A stretch of DNA of 64,000 nt from Litorivivens sp041625575. Lineage in GTDB: Bacteria > Pseudomonadota > Gammaproteobacteria > Pseudomonadales > Spongiibacteraceae. Below are positions 25,072 through 33,619 of the stretch, piece after piece. The position numbers were made by a program, and so were the translations under genes. How positions within the stretch are numbered: the stretch's first letter is position 1; every line of letters starts with the position of its first letter. The notes beneath the pieces were generated by a model. It was not told the DNA's origin, did no database searches, and was given only the letters and a program-made list of their open reading frames with translations. Location of the stretch: positions 1 through 64,000 of the forward strand of contig JBFJTG010000001.1 of NCBI GenBank assembly GCA_041625575.1, given 5' to 3'.

Positions 25072-25833
25072 ATGGGACTTTATGCAATGACCGGTGGTGC
25101 CACTGGTATAGGCGCGGCCATTAAGGCGCAACTTCAATCCGAAGGTCATCAGGTTATCGTCGTGGATATTAAAGATGCCGATATTATTGCGGATCTGTCC
25201 AGCGCGGCGGGACGGCAGGCTGCCATTGAGGGTATAAAAGCTGCGGCACCCGATGGTCTGGATGGTTTTGTACCCTGCGCGGGGCTGGGGCCGGCGGCGC
25301 GCCCCTTTTCTTTAATTACTCGGGTTAATTATTTTGGTGCGATTGCGACCACCGAAGGTGTGAAAGAACTGCTCGCCAAACGCAAAGGCAGTATTGTGAT
25401 GATTTCTTCCAACTCGGCGCCGATGCTGCCCGATGATGATTACACTGCAGCGCTACTGGCGGGCGACGAAGAAAAAGCCTGTACTTTGATCGATGCGCGC
25501 GATGCCAATCAGGCCTACGCCGGTAGCAAGCGCGCAGTGAGTCAGTGGCTGCGCAGCAACTCTGCTGCTTATGCCCAACAGGGTATTCGTTTGAATGCCG
25601 TTGCGCCGGGCATTACCCAAACGCCGCTGGTGGATGCTTCCAATAAAGATCCGGAGGTTGGTCAGGCGATGAAAGACTTTGCTGCAACGGTTCCTTTGGG
25701 ACGAGTGGGTCAACCTGCTGACATTGCTCAGGTGGTCTGCTTTCTGTTAAGTGAGAAGGCTAGTTTTGTCACAGGTTCCATATTCTTTGCCGACGGTGGT
25801 CACGACGCCATGTTACGACCCATGCAGTTTTAG
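25072..25833 (+). CDS. SDR close to 3-alpha-hydroxysteroid dehydrogenase
   Basis: This 253-residue SDR resembles the 3-alpha-hydroxysteroid dehydrogenase/carbonyl reductase of Comamonas testosteroni along its whole length. It shares the start GGATGIGAAIKAQLQSEGHQ, DIIADLSSAAGRQAAIEGI, VPCAGLGP in place of NNAG, VNYFGAI, the serine in VMISSNSAPM and the catalytic YAGSKRA. RLNAVAPGITQTPLVDA and the end DGGHDAMLRPMQF also match. This is from memory of that protein, not from an alignment run. The natural substrate could be a steroid, a bile acid or another alicyclic alcohol. Confidence 0.85.
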   Translation: MGLYAMTGGATGIGAAIKAQLQSEGHQVIVVDIKDADIIADLSSAAGRQAAIEGIKAAAPDGLDGFVPCAGLGPAARPFSLITRVNYFGAIATTEGVKELLAKRKGSIVMISSNSAPMLPDDDYTAALLAGDEEKACTLIDARDANQAYAGSKRAVSQWLRSNSAAYAQQGIRLNAVAPGITQTPLVDASNKDPEVGQAMKDFAATVPLGRVGQPADIAQVVCFLLSEKASFVTGSIFFADGGHDAMLRPMQF

Positions 25834-25849
25834 TTGCTCTGAACTTCGG

Positions 25850-25872
25850 GTCCGCCTTCAGCGAGGGCGGAC
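25850..25872 (+). terminator. Possible terminator after the SDR
   Basis: GTCCGCC and GGCGGAC form a 7-bp stem with a 9-base loop 17 bases past the stop codon. There is no clear T-run, so this is tentative. Confidence 0.35.
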
Positions 25873-25993
25873 TTCCAACATTCCCCACTTGGCATCGCTT
25901 TCATCCCTCGCACTCTTCTGGCCAACAGGCTAATCTTCTTCGATTGCCTTGCTTTTCAGTTTTAAACGCCTGGATAGGGAATACTCCCCGGAA

Positions 25994-26899
25994 ATGTTCG
26001 ATCTCCACATTTTTGAAAACACGGTTCTTGGCACCATTGTGCCGGTAATCACACCGGTCATTGTCTGTGTGGTTCTGGGCGCCTGGTGGGCGCGAAGTCA
26101 GCGACGTTTTCCCAATGAATTTGTCGGCGATCTCGTTATGAAGATCGGCGCCCCCGCCTTGATTGTTGGAACCCTGGGGTCAACAGATCTCGCTCCCGGG
26201 GCTTTGCTCGACGTTTTGGCCGCCGCCGTGGTGATGTTAATTTTCGCTGCGCTTCTATCTGCGCTTGTCTGCAAGTTGTTGGGTTGGCCGCTGCGGGATA
26301 TCGGCGTTCCGATTGTGTTCGGCAATTCCGGCAATATGGGCTTACCACTTTGCCTCTTTGCTTTTGGGACGGAGGGTTTGGCACTGTCCCTGGGAGTTTT
26401 TGTAGTGTTTTCGCTGGTGCACTTTTCCGTTGGCACGGCTGTGCTCACCTCCAGCATGCCGGGTAGGGCACTTGTGCGTTCGCCTTTGGTTTGGGCGGGG
26501 CTACTGGCCCTGTTCATGATCTTTCTGGATTTGGAGCTTCCGTTGACAGTACGCAATACCGTGGATCTTCTTGGTGGCATGGCAATACCGCTGATGCTGC
26601 TGACCTTGGGCGTATCCCTGGTGTCTCTGCGATTACGCGACAGTGGCAGGGCGCTAGCGATGGGCTTGGCGCGCGTCGTCACCGCTTTGCTGGCGGGTGT
26701 GTTAACGGTCGAAGTCTTACAGCTAGAGGGGCTGTTACGCGGGGTTGTCTTGCTGCAGGCCGCTACGCCTGCGGCCGTATTCAATTATCTACTCGCCCAG
26801 CAATACCAGCGTAGCCCTGAGGCGGTTGCGGGTCTGGTAATGGCCTCGACCTTGCTGAGCTTCGCAACCATTCCCCTGGTATTGGCGTATTTGGTATGA
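25994..26899 (+). CDS. AEC family transporter (auxin efflux carrier-like)
   Basis: This 301-residue membrane protein has the ten-helix pattern of the AEC/bile-acid-arsenite superfamily. Helices start at ENTVLGTIVPVITPVIVCVV, with a conserved charged loop (NEFVGDLVMKIGAPALIVGT). The unwound-helix motif IVFGNSGNMGLPLCLFAFG (about residues 105-123) is followed by GGMAIPLMLLTLGVSL and a final LVMASTLLSFATIPLVLAYL. Members export organic acids or related anions. The ATG at 25994 is favoured over an in-frame TTG at 25949. It may move a product of the neighbouring SDR/esterase genes, but that is inference. Confidence 0.88.
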   Translation: MFDLHIFENTVLGTIVPVITPVIVCVVLGAWWARSQRRFPNEFVGDLVMKIGAPALIVGTLGSTDLAPGALLDVLAAAVVMLIFAALLSALVCKLLGWPLRDIGVPIVFGNSGNMGLPLCLFAFGTEGLALSLGVFVVFSLVHFSVGTAVLTSSMPGRALVRSPLVWAGLLALFMIFLDLELPLTVRNTVDLLGGMAIPLMLLTLGVSLVSLRLRDSGRALAMGLARVVTALLAGVLTVEVLQLEGLLRGVVLLQAATPAAVFNYLLAQQYQRSPEAVAGLVMASTLLSFATIPLVLAYLV

Positions 26900-26902
26900 G
26901 GT

Positions 26903-27388
26903 TTACTGGAAACCCCGTTTGTCCTGGATTTCATCGACTATTTTGGCGGCTTTGTTGTAAACCTCAAGGACATTGACCTCGGCACCCGCTTCAACGCGGC
27001 GGGAGATCATGGTCATCGGGAACACAAATTCGCGCTTGCCGGGTATTTCCAGGGCGCGACTACGACCTTTGCGGTCCGTGTAGATCGTCCAGAATAGCTT
27101 TTTCTCTGTTAGCAAATGGTCTCCCAAAACGACGCCCATGCCCTGCAGCTTGGCGGTATCGTCGGCTTTTACCAGCTTGCGGTCCAGCAGCTCTTGTAAA
27201 ACTTCGAGATCGTTTTGCTTGCTGCCCCTGAGCTGTCGGCCCAGATAACGGCGGCTGATGTCGTCGAGGGCGCTGACCTGGGAATCCATAAAGTGGCGAT
27301 CCATTTTGGTCATCGGCTCGGTTCTGAAGTCTTCCGCGTAGAGCAAAGTCGGCAACAGTGTCAGTAACAGGCTAATAAATAGACGCAT
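26903..27388 (-). CDS. Periplasmic DUF3806 protein
   Basis: This 161-residue protein has a clear signal peptide (MRLFISLLLTLLPTLLYA, cleavage after A18). Its mature domain looks like DUF3806, with RRYLGRQLRG, LEVLQELLDRKLV and the conserved GVVLGDHLLTE. No function is known for this family. The ATG has GGAGG six or so bases upstream. It converges tail-to-tail with the transporter gene, only three bases apart, and is divergent from dapA. Confidence 0.75.
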   Translation of the reverse strand: MRLFISLLLTLLPTLLYAEDFRTEPMTKMDRHFMDSQVSALDDISRRYLGRQLRGSKQNDLEVLQELLDRKLVKADDTAKLQGMGVVLGDHLLTEKKLFWTIYTDRKGRSRALEIPGKREFVFPMTMISRRVEAGAEVNVLEVYNKAAKIVDEIQDKRGFQ

Positions 27389-27603
27389 TGTGCACCTCCT
27401 TCGTTATGCGGCTTGGTTTAGGATGACAGTCTAGGGGCAAGTTAAGGGCCATGCCAGTGTTATGCCGGGACTGTGCAGATACTATCCAAGTACTATGTCC
27501 GTTCTCTCCCCTGTAAATTCAAGGGCTCCAAGCAAAAAAGTCGCTTGAGCTTGGGGTTGCCCACCTTTACCATTGGCGCCTTGCGAAATTTGGGAGAAGT
27601 TTG

Positions 27604-28479
27604 ATGATTACCGGCAGTATGGTTGCGCTGGTGACGCCGATGTTGGACGACGGCACGATTGACTGGCAGGGGCTGGCCAATTTGCTCGACTGGCATATGG
27701 AAAGTGGTACCGATGCGATTGTCGCTGTGGGCACCACGGGTGAGTCTTCGACGCTGGACGTGGATGAGCACTGCGAGGTTATTCGCAGCGTTGTTGCGCG
27801 CGTGGCCGGTCGTATACCGGTCATCGCGGGCACCGGTGCCAACTCCACCACGGAGGCTATAGAGCTGACCGTAGCCGCGAGCAAAGCGGGTGCGGACGCC
27901 TGTCTGCTCGTGACTCCCTATTACAATAAGCCGACTCAGGAGGGTCTGTATTTACATTACAAGACCATCGCTGAGGCGGTTAATATCCCCCAAATACTTT
28001 ACAACGTGCCGGGCCGAACCGCCTGTGACCTGAGCAACGACACGGTATTTCGTCTGGCTGATATCGATAATATTGTGGGCATCAAGGACGCTACCGGCGA
28101 TTTGGTGCGTGGTAAGGCATTGATCGAGGGTGTTCAGGGTCGCCTGGCAGTTTATTCCGGTGATGACGCCACAGCGATGGAACTCATGCTGCTTGGCGGG
28201 GTCGGAAATATCTCGGTAACGGCCAACGTCGCGCCAGTGCAGGTTGCCGCAATGAGCAAGGCGGCCATTGCCGGTGATCGCGATACCGCCGAAAAAATTA
28301 ATGCCCAGATCGACGTCCTGCATCACAAGCTGTTTCTTGAGGCGAACCCAATTCCCGTGAAATGGGCGCTCTACGAAATGGGTCGGATTGAGAAGGGCAT
28401 ACGCTTGCCACTGACTCCATTAGGCAAGTGGGCACGCGAAGAACTTAAGCAAGCTCTGCAGACAGCGTCTGTATTGTAA
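27604..28479 (+). CDS. dapA: 4-hydroxy-tetrahydrodipicolinate synthase
   Basis: DapA condenses pyruvate with aspartate semialdehyde, the first committed step of diaminopimelate/lysine synthesis. The 291-residue TIM barrel carries GTTGESSTLD (active-site threonines), NKPTQEGLYLHYK, the catalytic tyrosine in LYNVPGRTACDLS and the Schiff-base lysine in VGIKDATGDLVRG. The start ATG 27604 is preceded by GGGAG at seven bases; the TTG directly before it is not needed. The stop overlaps the first possible bamC start by one base. Confidence 0.97.
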   Translation: MITGSMVALVTPMLDDGTIDWQGLANLLDWHMESGTDAIVAVGTTGESSTLDVDEHCEVIRSVVARVAGRIPVIAGTGANSTTEAIELTVAASKAGADACLLVTPYYNKPTQEGLYLHYKTIAEAVNIPQILYNVPGRTACDLSNDTVFRLADIDNIVGIKDATGDLVRGKALIEGVQGRLAVYSGDDATAMELMLLGGVGNISVTANVAPVQVAAMSKAAIAGDRDTAEKINAQIDVLHHKLFLEANPIPVKWALYEMGRIEKGIRLPLTPLGKWAREELKQALQTASVL

Positions 28480-28499
28480 TGAATTTATCTGGGATTCGA

Positions 28500-29495
28500 A
28501 TGATAAGAACTTTGGCTCTACTGACCCTCTCGCTCATCGTGGCAAGCGGGTGTACCTGGCGTGATCGTGCCAATGACTACCGCCAATCGCAGCTTTCCAA
28601 GCCGCTGCAATTGCCCCCTGAAATTCAAAGCAATTCATTGCACGACAGCTATCGTGTGCCGGGTATTGAGTCGCATATTGTGTTGCCCGGCAAGTTTTCC
28701 GTGCCGCAACCCGACCCGCTCATTAAAGATGCGGAACAAGGCGTAGTCCGCATTCAAAAAATGGGTAATGAGCGCTGGGTGTTGCTGGACGGCTCGCCCG
28801 GACAGATATGGCCGAGGCTGCGCGGATTTTTGAATCTCGGTGGCTTTCCTGTAGCGCGCACCGATGCCGTGAACGGCATCATCGAAACCGGCTGGGTGCA
28901 ACCCAAAATTGAAAGCCAGCCACGCGAGCGCTATCGCTTCCGGATAGAGCAGGGAGTACAGCGCGGTACGAGCGAAATCTACGTTTTGCAATCGTCTGTG
29001 GATTCCAACGATTCCAGTTGGCCACGAGGTTCGGTTAGCGAAGAGCGCGAGCAACAGATGACCATGGCTCTGGCCCAATACCTTGCCGATTCCGAGGCCG
29101 CGAGCAGTGTATCAATGCTGGCAGAGCGAAATGTGGAAGCGGGCGGCCGAATTTCCCTTGTTGGGGGCGCCAAACCCTACGTTAAATTGCAGCTTCCTTT
29201 TGATCGCGCCTGGGCGTCACTGGCCAACGCGATAGAAAAATCCGGTTTTGTTATTGATGACCGAAATCGCACTGAAGGGCGCTATTGGATTACGATTGCC
29301 GAAGAGGGCAGTGAGTCGCAGTGGTTCCGCCGTTATGTGAAAGACCGGGAATCCGAAGCCAAGAGTTTCATTATAGAAATGAAGGCAGCAAGTGACACGG
29401 AAATGCACATCACCATTTCGCCTCTCGAAGCTCGTGACGATAGCAAGGAAGTGTTGGAGCGCGCACTGAAGCAGATCAAGGGCTTCATATCCTGA
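28500..29495 (+). CDS. bamC: Outer-membrane assembly lipoprotein BamC
   Basis: BamC (NlpB) is a lipoprotein of the BAM complex that inserts outer-membrane beta-barrels. The protein has a lipoprotein signal (TLSLIVASGC) and a flexible conserved N-terminal tail with LQLPPEI and SYRVPGIE, which contacts BamD. Two helix-grip domains follow (about 85-180 and 210-325; PGQIWPRLRGFL; PFDRAWASLANAIEKSGFVI). The ATG at 28500 gives a compact signal peptide; an ATG at 28479, overlapping the dapA stop, is possible. The dapA-bamC order is conserved in gammaproteobacteria. Confidence 0.93.
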   Translation: MIRTLALLTLSLIVASGCTWRDRANDYRQSQLSKPLQLPPEIQSNSLHDSYRVPGIESHIVLPGKFSVPQPDPLIKDAEQGVVRIQKMGNERWVLLDGSPGQIWPRLRGFLNLGGFPVARTDAVNGIIETGWVQPKIESQPRERYRFRIEQGVQRGTSEIYVLQSSVDSNDSSWPRGSVSEEREQQMTMALAQYLADSEAASSVSMLAERNVEAGGRISLVGGAKPYVKLQLPFDRAWASLANAIEKSGFVIDDRNRTEGRYWITIAEEGSESQWFRRYVKDRESEAKSFIIEMKAASDTEMHITISPLEARDDSKEVLERALKQIKGFIS

Positions 29496-29517
29496 CCACG
29501 ACTGACAAAGGCTGAAC

Positions 29518-30276
29518 ATGCGTTTTGCATCTTTGGGGAGTGGCAGTCGTGGAAATGGCACGCTGCTGGAAAATAAGAACACCTGTTTGCTGGTCGATTG
29601 CGGATTTACGCTTAAGGAAACCGAGCGGCGCTTGAGTCGGCTTGGTCGACGCGCCGATGATTTAACGGCAATTGTGGTTACCCACGAGCATTCGGACCAT
29701 ATAAAAGGGGTATTACCGCTGGCGCGTAAGTATGGCTTGCCGGTATACGCCAGCAATGGCACCGCCCAATATGATGCGGTCGCCAACTTGCCGGGTTATC
29801 GTGAGGTGAATACCCACGCGGTGTTCAGTGTAGGCGATATCGATATCACACCGGTTGCCGTGCCCCACGATGCGCGGGAGCCTTGTCAGTATGTATTTTC
29901 CGATGGCAAACGTCGCCTGGGCTTGCTGACAGATTTAGGCAGCATCACGCCGTTTGTCTGCGAACAGTACCGTCAATGCGATGCCCTCATTCTGGAATTC
30001 AATCACGACTGCGATTTGCTGGCGCGCGGCCCTTACCCGCCCTCACTAAAAAATAGGGTTGGTGGCGATTGGGGGCATTTGAGTAACGAGCAGGCTGCTG
30101 ACTTGCTGTCCAGCGTTGAGCTTGAGCGCTTGCAGCATATTGTTATGGCGCACATTAGCGAAAAGAACAACACGCTAGCGCTGGCTGAAGCTGCCCTGCG
30201 ACGGGTGGTCGCGTCGATGGATACTGCGATATCGGCAGATCAGGAAAATGGTTTTGATTGGCTGGCCATTGCCTGA
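29518..30276 (+). CDS. MBL-fold metallo-hydrolase
   Basis: This 252-residue metallo-beta-lactamase-fold protein starts RFASLGSGSRGNGTLLE, as in the WalJ/YycJ-like branch. It has the dinuclear metal motif THEHSDH (about residues 59-65), further ligands in VPHDA and LLTDLG, and a C-terminal GHLSNEQAADLL and VMAHISEKNNT. A phosphodiesterase or exonuclease activity is common in this branch, but the substrate is not known. It follows bamC by 22 bases, the arrangement also seen in Pseudomonas, where purC comes next on the same strand. Here purC faces the opposite way. Confidence 0.9.
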   Translation: MRFASLGSGSRGNGTLLENKNTCLLVDCGFTLKETERRLSRLGRRADDLTAIVVTHEHSDHIKGVLPLARKYGLPVYASNGTAQYDAVANLPGYREVNTHAVFSVGDIDITPVAVPHDAREPCQYVFSDGKRRLGLLTDLGSITPFVCEQYRQCDALILEFNHDCDLLARGPYPPSLKNRVGGDWGHLSNEQAADLLSSVELERLQHIVMAHISEKNNTLALAEAALRRVVASMDTAISADQENGFDWLAIA

Positions 30277-30337
30277 CAAACCTGCTTTCGATCATCGCGG
30301 TGAAAACAGTCCACCCGGAGCTTTGCGCTCGGGAGTG

Positions 30338-31441
30338 TCAATCGATCAGGTCGTACTGATCACGCAGAATGTCAATAATTTCCGCTTTGGGGTTATCTGA
30401 GAGCTTCAGTTTTTCGCCGGTGATTTTTTCGGCAATATCCATGTAAGTCTTGGACACTTCCATCAGTACAGATTCCGGCAATGCGTTGTCGCGAGCCAGC
30501 GCAGAGCGTTCGACCATTCGGTTTTTGTTCAGCAGAATATCCGGATCGGGGAAATGTTTTAGCAATAATTGACGGAAGCCTTCTTTGGAATTCTCGAGGA
30601 TGCTTCCTTCCCTGTAGGACGCACCGTCCCAAATACGCGACGAGTCCGGCGTGCCGACTTCATCCATGTAGATCAGTTTTTCCTTGCCAGCCTTGTCTGT
30701 GACATAGCCAAACTCGAATTTGGTGTCGACAAAAATCTGGTCCAGTTTTTCAAGTTCGTCACTGATGACCTTGAAGGCTTCCTTGAGCAGTTTTTCGTAA
30801 AGATTGATGTCGTCTTTGTTGGAAAAATGAAAGGCTTCAAAATTGTCTTCTAAATCAGCGCGCGTAATGTTGACGTCGTCTTGAGCCGGCACGCCGGGAA
30901 TGCCTTCGAGAATGCCTTTAGTCGAGGGAGTAATAAGTAGCTCGGGCAGCCTTTGGTCTTTTTGCAAACCGTCAGGCACTTTTATGCCGCAGAATTCGCG
31001 CTCTCCCTTGGCATAGGAGCGCCACATAGAGCCGGTAATATACTGGCGGGCAATCGCCTCGATCATGATCGGGCGAGCCTTCTGCACAATCCAAACAAAA
31101 GGGTGTGGGATGTCGAGTATGTGACTATCCGCCAATCCGTTTTCGCGAAAGAGCTTGAACCAGTGGTTGGCGATGGCGTTTAAGGCGGCGCCCTTGCCTG
31201 GTACGCCGTGTATACCGCCTACGCCGTGCCAGATGCATTCGAAGGCCGATATGCGGTCGCTGATCACCATGATGGCCAGGGGTGCATCAGCAGCCACGTC
31301 GTAGCCTTTTTCCCTGATCAGACGACGGCTGTCAGCGGCGGTTAACCAGTACACGGAACGAACTTTACCGCTGTGAACCGGCGCGTCAGTGCGGATCGGC
31401 AGATCATCATTTACGGCCAAAACCTTAACGGCAAGACTCAT
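30338..31441 (-). CDS. purC: SAICAR synthetase (PurC), long form
   Basis: PurC ligates aspartate to CAIR in purine biosynthesis. The 367-residue protein shows HSGKVRSVYWL, VISDRISAFECIW, IARQYITGSMWRSYAKGEREFCG, VDTKFEFGYVTD and IYMDEVGTPDSSRIWDGASY. It belongs to the long PurC type, against about 237 residues in E. coli, with an extra C-terminal helical region ending AEIIDILRDQYDLID. The start ATG 31441 has AGGACA nine bases upstream. It converges with the MBL-hydrolase gene. Confidence 0.95.
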   Translation of the reverse strand: MSLAVKVLAVNDDLPIRTDAPVHSGKVRSVYWLTAADSRRLIREKGYDVAADAPLAIMVISDRISAFECIWHGVGGIHGVPGKGAALNAIANHWFKLFRENGLADSHILDIPHPFVWIVQKARPIMIEAIARQYITGSMWRSYAKGEREFCGIKVPDGLQKDQRLPELLITPSTKGILEGIPGVPAQDDVNITRADLEDNFEAFHFSNKDDINLYEKLLKEAFKVISDELEKLDQIFVDTKFEFGYVTDKAGKEKLIYMDEVGTPDSSRIWDGASYREGSILENSKEGFRQLLLKHFPDPDILLNKNRMVERSALARDNALPESVLMEVSKTYMDIAEKITGEKLKLSDNPKAEIIDILRDQYDLID

Positions 31442-31636
31442 GCTAATTTGTCCTGTAATCAATCTTGCCGGTGTAAGCGGCAGTGAGGTGAGCCAGTGAA
31501 AAGCGAACCAAAAGCCTCGTGGATTCAGGAGCGGCAGGCTATTCCGGTTTCAGTAAGCGGCGGATTTTAGCAGAAATGGCGCGTCGCGCGATAGTTTGCG
31601 CATTGAGTGCCCCGCGCTTGCTTGATAGGACTTAAT

Positions 31637-32524
31637 TCAGCTTTTCCCCAGTTTTTCAGCCTCGGCAAATGCCTCGAACTCGAAGGGTTTGGGGCTTTTC
31701 CACTTCTTGTTGCTGATCCACCAGGTGCTGGGTTGCTCGCGAATTGAGCGCTCGCAGGCCGCTATAAAGCGCTTTAAAACCTCGTTGCCGCTGTTCTTGT
31801 AAGGAGGCTCTGCCAGTACTTCCCAGCGAATGCTGTAGTAGCCGCGGCGCAAGCGGCGCGGATGGGCAAACACAACGGGATTATTGGTTGCTTCGGCGAT
31901 AGTTTGGGGACCGAAGTAGAATGGCGCCGGGCGGCTGAAAAAGGGGTGCCAGAAGCGCTTGTCGCGACTGATGGGTGATTGGTCGGCGGCCAGCACCATA
32001 CAGCGGTAGCTTTTTCGTTGGCGTAGTATTTCCCGCGCGGCACTTTTCATGGCCACCGGCACACCATAACGCGATCGTGCCTCTTTTATCAGCGCGTCGG
32101 TGGTGGCATTGTGCAATGGCTTATAGATTCCGGCGACAGGGCAGGGTAAGGACTGCGCTATGCGCTGTGTTACCCATTCAATATTACCCTGATGCAGGGT
32201 CAGTATTAGCAGCGGTTGTTCGCGGTCGATATAGGGCTGCAGCACTTCCGGATTTTCGATGTGTACGCGCTCAATCAGTTCAGCTTCGCTCATGGTGAGG
32301 CCTTTCAGCGTTTCCATAGCCTGCTCGACAAAATTACGGCGGAATTCTCGGGTTATTGCGGCTCGTTCTTTCGCACTGGCCTCGGGAAAGATTGTCCGGA
32401 GATTCTTATCGATAACTTTGCGGCGGTACCCTGCAAGATTAAAGGCTAGAAAACGCAGCACGCTGCCCAGTCCGTAAAGTGCGGGCCAAGGGAGGCGGGA
32501 GAGGGCTTTAAAGAGGCTGATCAT
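31637..32524 (-). CDS. Lipid A late acyltransferase homologue (LpxL/HtrB family)
   Basis: This 295-residue inner-membrane acyltransferase of the LpxL/LpxM family adds secondary acyl chains to lipid A. Visible are an N-terminal hydrophobic segment (PWPALYGLGSVLRFLAFNLA) and the block NLRTIFPEASAKERAAITRE. The catalytic HX4E is in LTLHQGNIEWV, and QSPISRDKRFWHPFFSRPAPFY is the substrate site. Which acyl position it modifies cannot be told. The start is ATG 32524; the upstream 80 or so codons of open frame look random. It is divergent from the gsp operon. Confidence 0.9.
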   Translation of the reverse strand: MISLFKALSRLPWPALYGLGSVLRFLAFNLAGYRRKVIDKNLRTIFPEASAKERAAITREFRRNFVEQAMETLKGLTMSEAELIERVHIENPEVLQPYIDREQPLLILTLHQGNIEWVTQRIAQSLPCPVAGIYKPLHNATTDALIKEARSRYGVPVAMKSAAREILRQRKSYRCMVLAADQSPISRDKRFWHPFFSRPAPFYFGPQTIAEATNNPVVFAHPRRLRRGYYSIRWEVLAEPPYKNSGNEVLKRFIAACERSIREQPSTWWISNKKWKSPKPFEFEAFAEAEKLGKS

Positions 32525-32685
32525 AAGGCTGTACTGCGGCGCAAAGGTGCGTATAGTAACGGAAAATTCATAAAGACTCTTTATAATCACCGCCCGGCTG
32601 ATTGACTGCGGGCTGGTTCGATCTGAATGTACACTGGGCCCAGCGTCCGGATAGTCACTAACCGGAACCGGATTGCGGCGCTGCC

Positions 32686-32730
32686 ATTGTCGGGTGCACA
32701 ACATTGTGCGCCTTTGCTCGAACCGACAAT
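32686..32730 (+). promoter_or_regulatory. Nested inverted repeats upstream of gspC
   Basis: ATTGTCGG (32686-32693) and CCGACAAT (32723-32730) form a perfect 8-bp inverted repeat. Inside it sits the 14-bp palindrome GCACAACATTGTGC (32696-32709). The structure ends 22 bases before the gspC ATG. It could be an operator or a leader hairpin. I see no convincing -10/-35 pair to decide. Confidence 0.45.
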
Positions 32731-32752
32731 AGTGAGGTTTAATACAGGTTTT

Positions 32753-33619
32753 ATGCTGACAGTTCAACGACTAGTACCCGTCGTCAGTGCGCTATTGCTC
32801 GCACTGGCGGGCTGGTTGAGCGCTTTATTGTGCTGGGAGTTGCTATCGCTGGCCGTTGACGAGCAAACCAGCCCTGCAGGATCGGCCTCTTTCGAGTCAG
32901 TGGCACCGCAATCGGCAGCGCCTTCCTATAACCTTGCCACTCTCATGGCTGTACCCTTATTCGGCGAGGCCGCCAAAGTCTCTGCAAATGCTCCCCTTGC
33001 AGCCGAAGCCGTCAAGCGCACCAGTTTACGGATCAATCTGCTGGGTGTAGTTGTGGGTGGTGAGCGAGGCGTCGCCATACTCAAGCACGACGGCAAAGAG
33101 TATGCCTATAAAGTTGGCGATAAGCTGGATGTGCGCGAGGACATCACGTTGGTCACGGTTGCATCGGACTACGCGATTATTGCCCGTGCCGGTGGCAATG
33201 AGAAAATAGAGCTGGATCGACCCGCTCGCGCCGGCGTGCGCGACAATGAAATTAGGGTGATGAGCCGTCCCGGTGGGGTTAGCACCAGCGTTAATCTAAA
33301 CGATCCCTCGATTCGTCGCTTGATTGGCGACCCCAGGCAAACGCTGAATACCAATCCGCTGCGACTGACGCGCTATATTTCGGCTGAACCCAGAGTAGAG
33401 GGGGGTAAAACGGTTGGTTTTACTGTCCAACCGGGTCGGGACAAACGGCTGTTTGGTCAGCTGGGGCTGCAACCGGGTGATGTGGTAGTGGCTATCAACA
33501 GTCAGCGAGTAGGTGAAGCGGCGGTCAGTGATCTGCTAAACTCCGTTAATAATAGCCAGAGCGTGGAAGTTGAAATACTACGCAATGGACTCCAACAAAC
33601 AATAAGACTGAATTTATGA
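32753..33619 (+). CDS. gspC: Type II secretion protein GspC
   Basis: GspC is the inner-membrane protein linking the T2SS platform to the secretin. The 288-residue protein has an N-terminal membrane helix (VVSALLLALAGWLSALLCWE), a proline/serine-rich periplasmic linker and the homology region (LINLLGV-type: SLRINLLGVVVGGERGVAIL). A C-terminal PDZ-like domain follows (GFTVQPGRDKRLFGQLGLQP, then DVVVAINSQRV). The start is ATG 32753; the preceding open frame is upstream DNA. The stop overlaps the gspD start by four bases. Confidence 0.94.
   Translation: MLTVQRLVPVVSALLLALAGWLSALLCWELLSLAVDEQTSPAGSASFESVAPQSAAPSYNLATLMAVPLFGEAAKVSANAPLAAEAVKRTSLRINLLGVVVGGERGVAILKHDGKEYAYKVGDKLDVREDITLVTVASDYAIIARAGGNEKIELDRPARAGVRDNEIRVMSRPGGVSTSVNLNDPSIRRLIGDPRQTLNTNPLRLTRYISAEPRVEGGKTVGFTVQPGRDKRLFGQLGLQPGDVVVAINSQRVGEAAVSDLLNSVNNSQSVEVEILRNGLQQTIRLNL

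Noticed and set aside
26098..26784. A 228-codon minus-strand frame opposite the AEC transporter.
   Set aside because: It is Ser/Thr/Lys/Arg-rich antisense of a membrane protein gene, and the transporter reading has clear helices and motifs.
30303..30333. A GC-rich inverted repeat between the MBL-hydrolase and purC genes.
   Set aside because: The stem has a central mismatch and no T-run on either strand, so I could not support it as a terminator.
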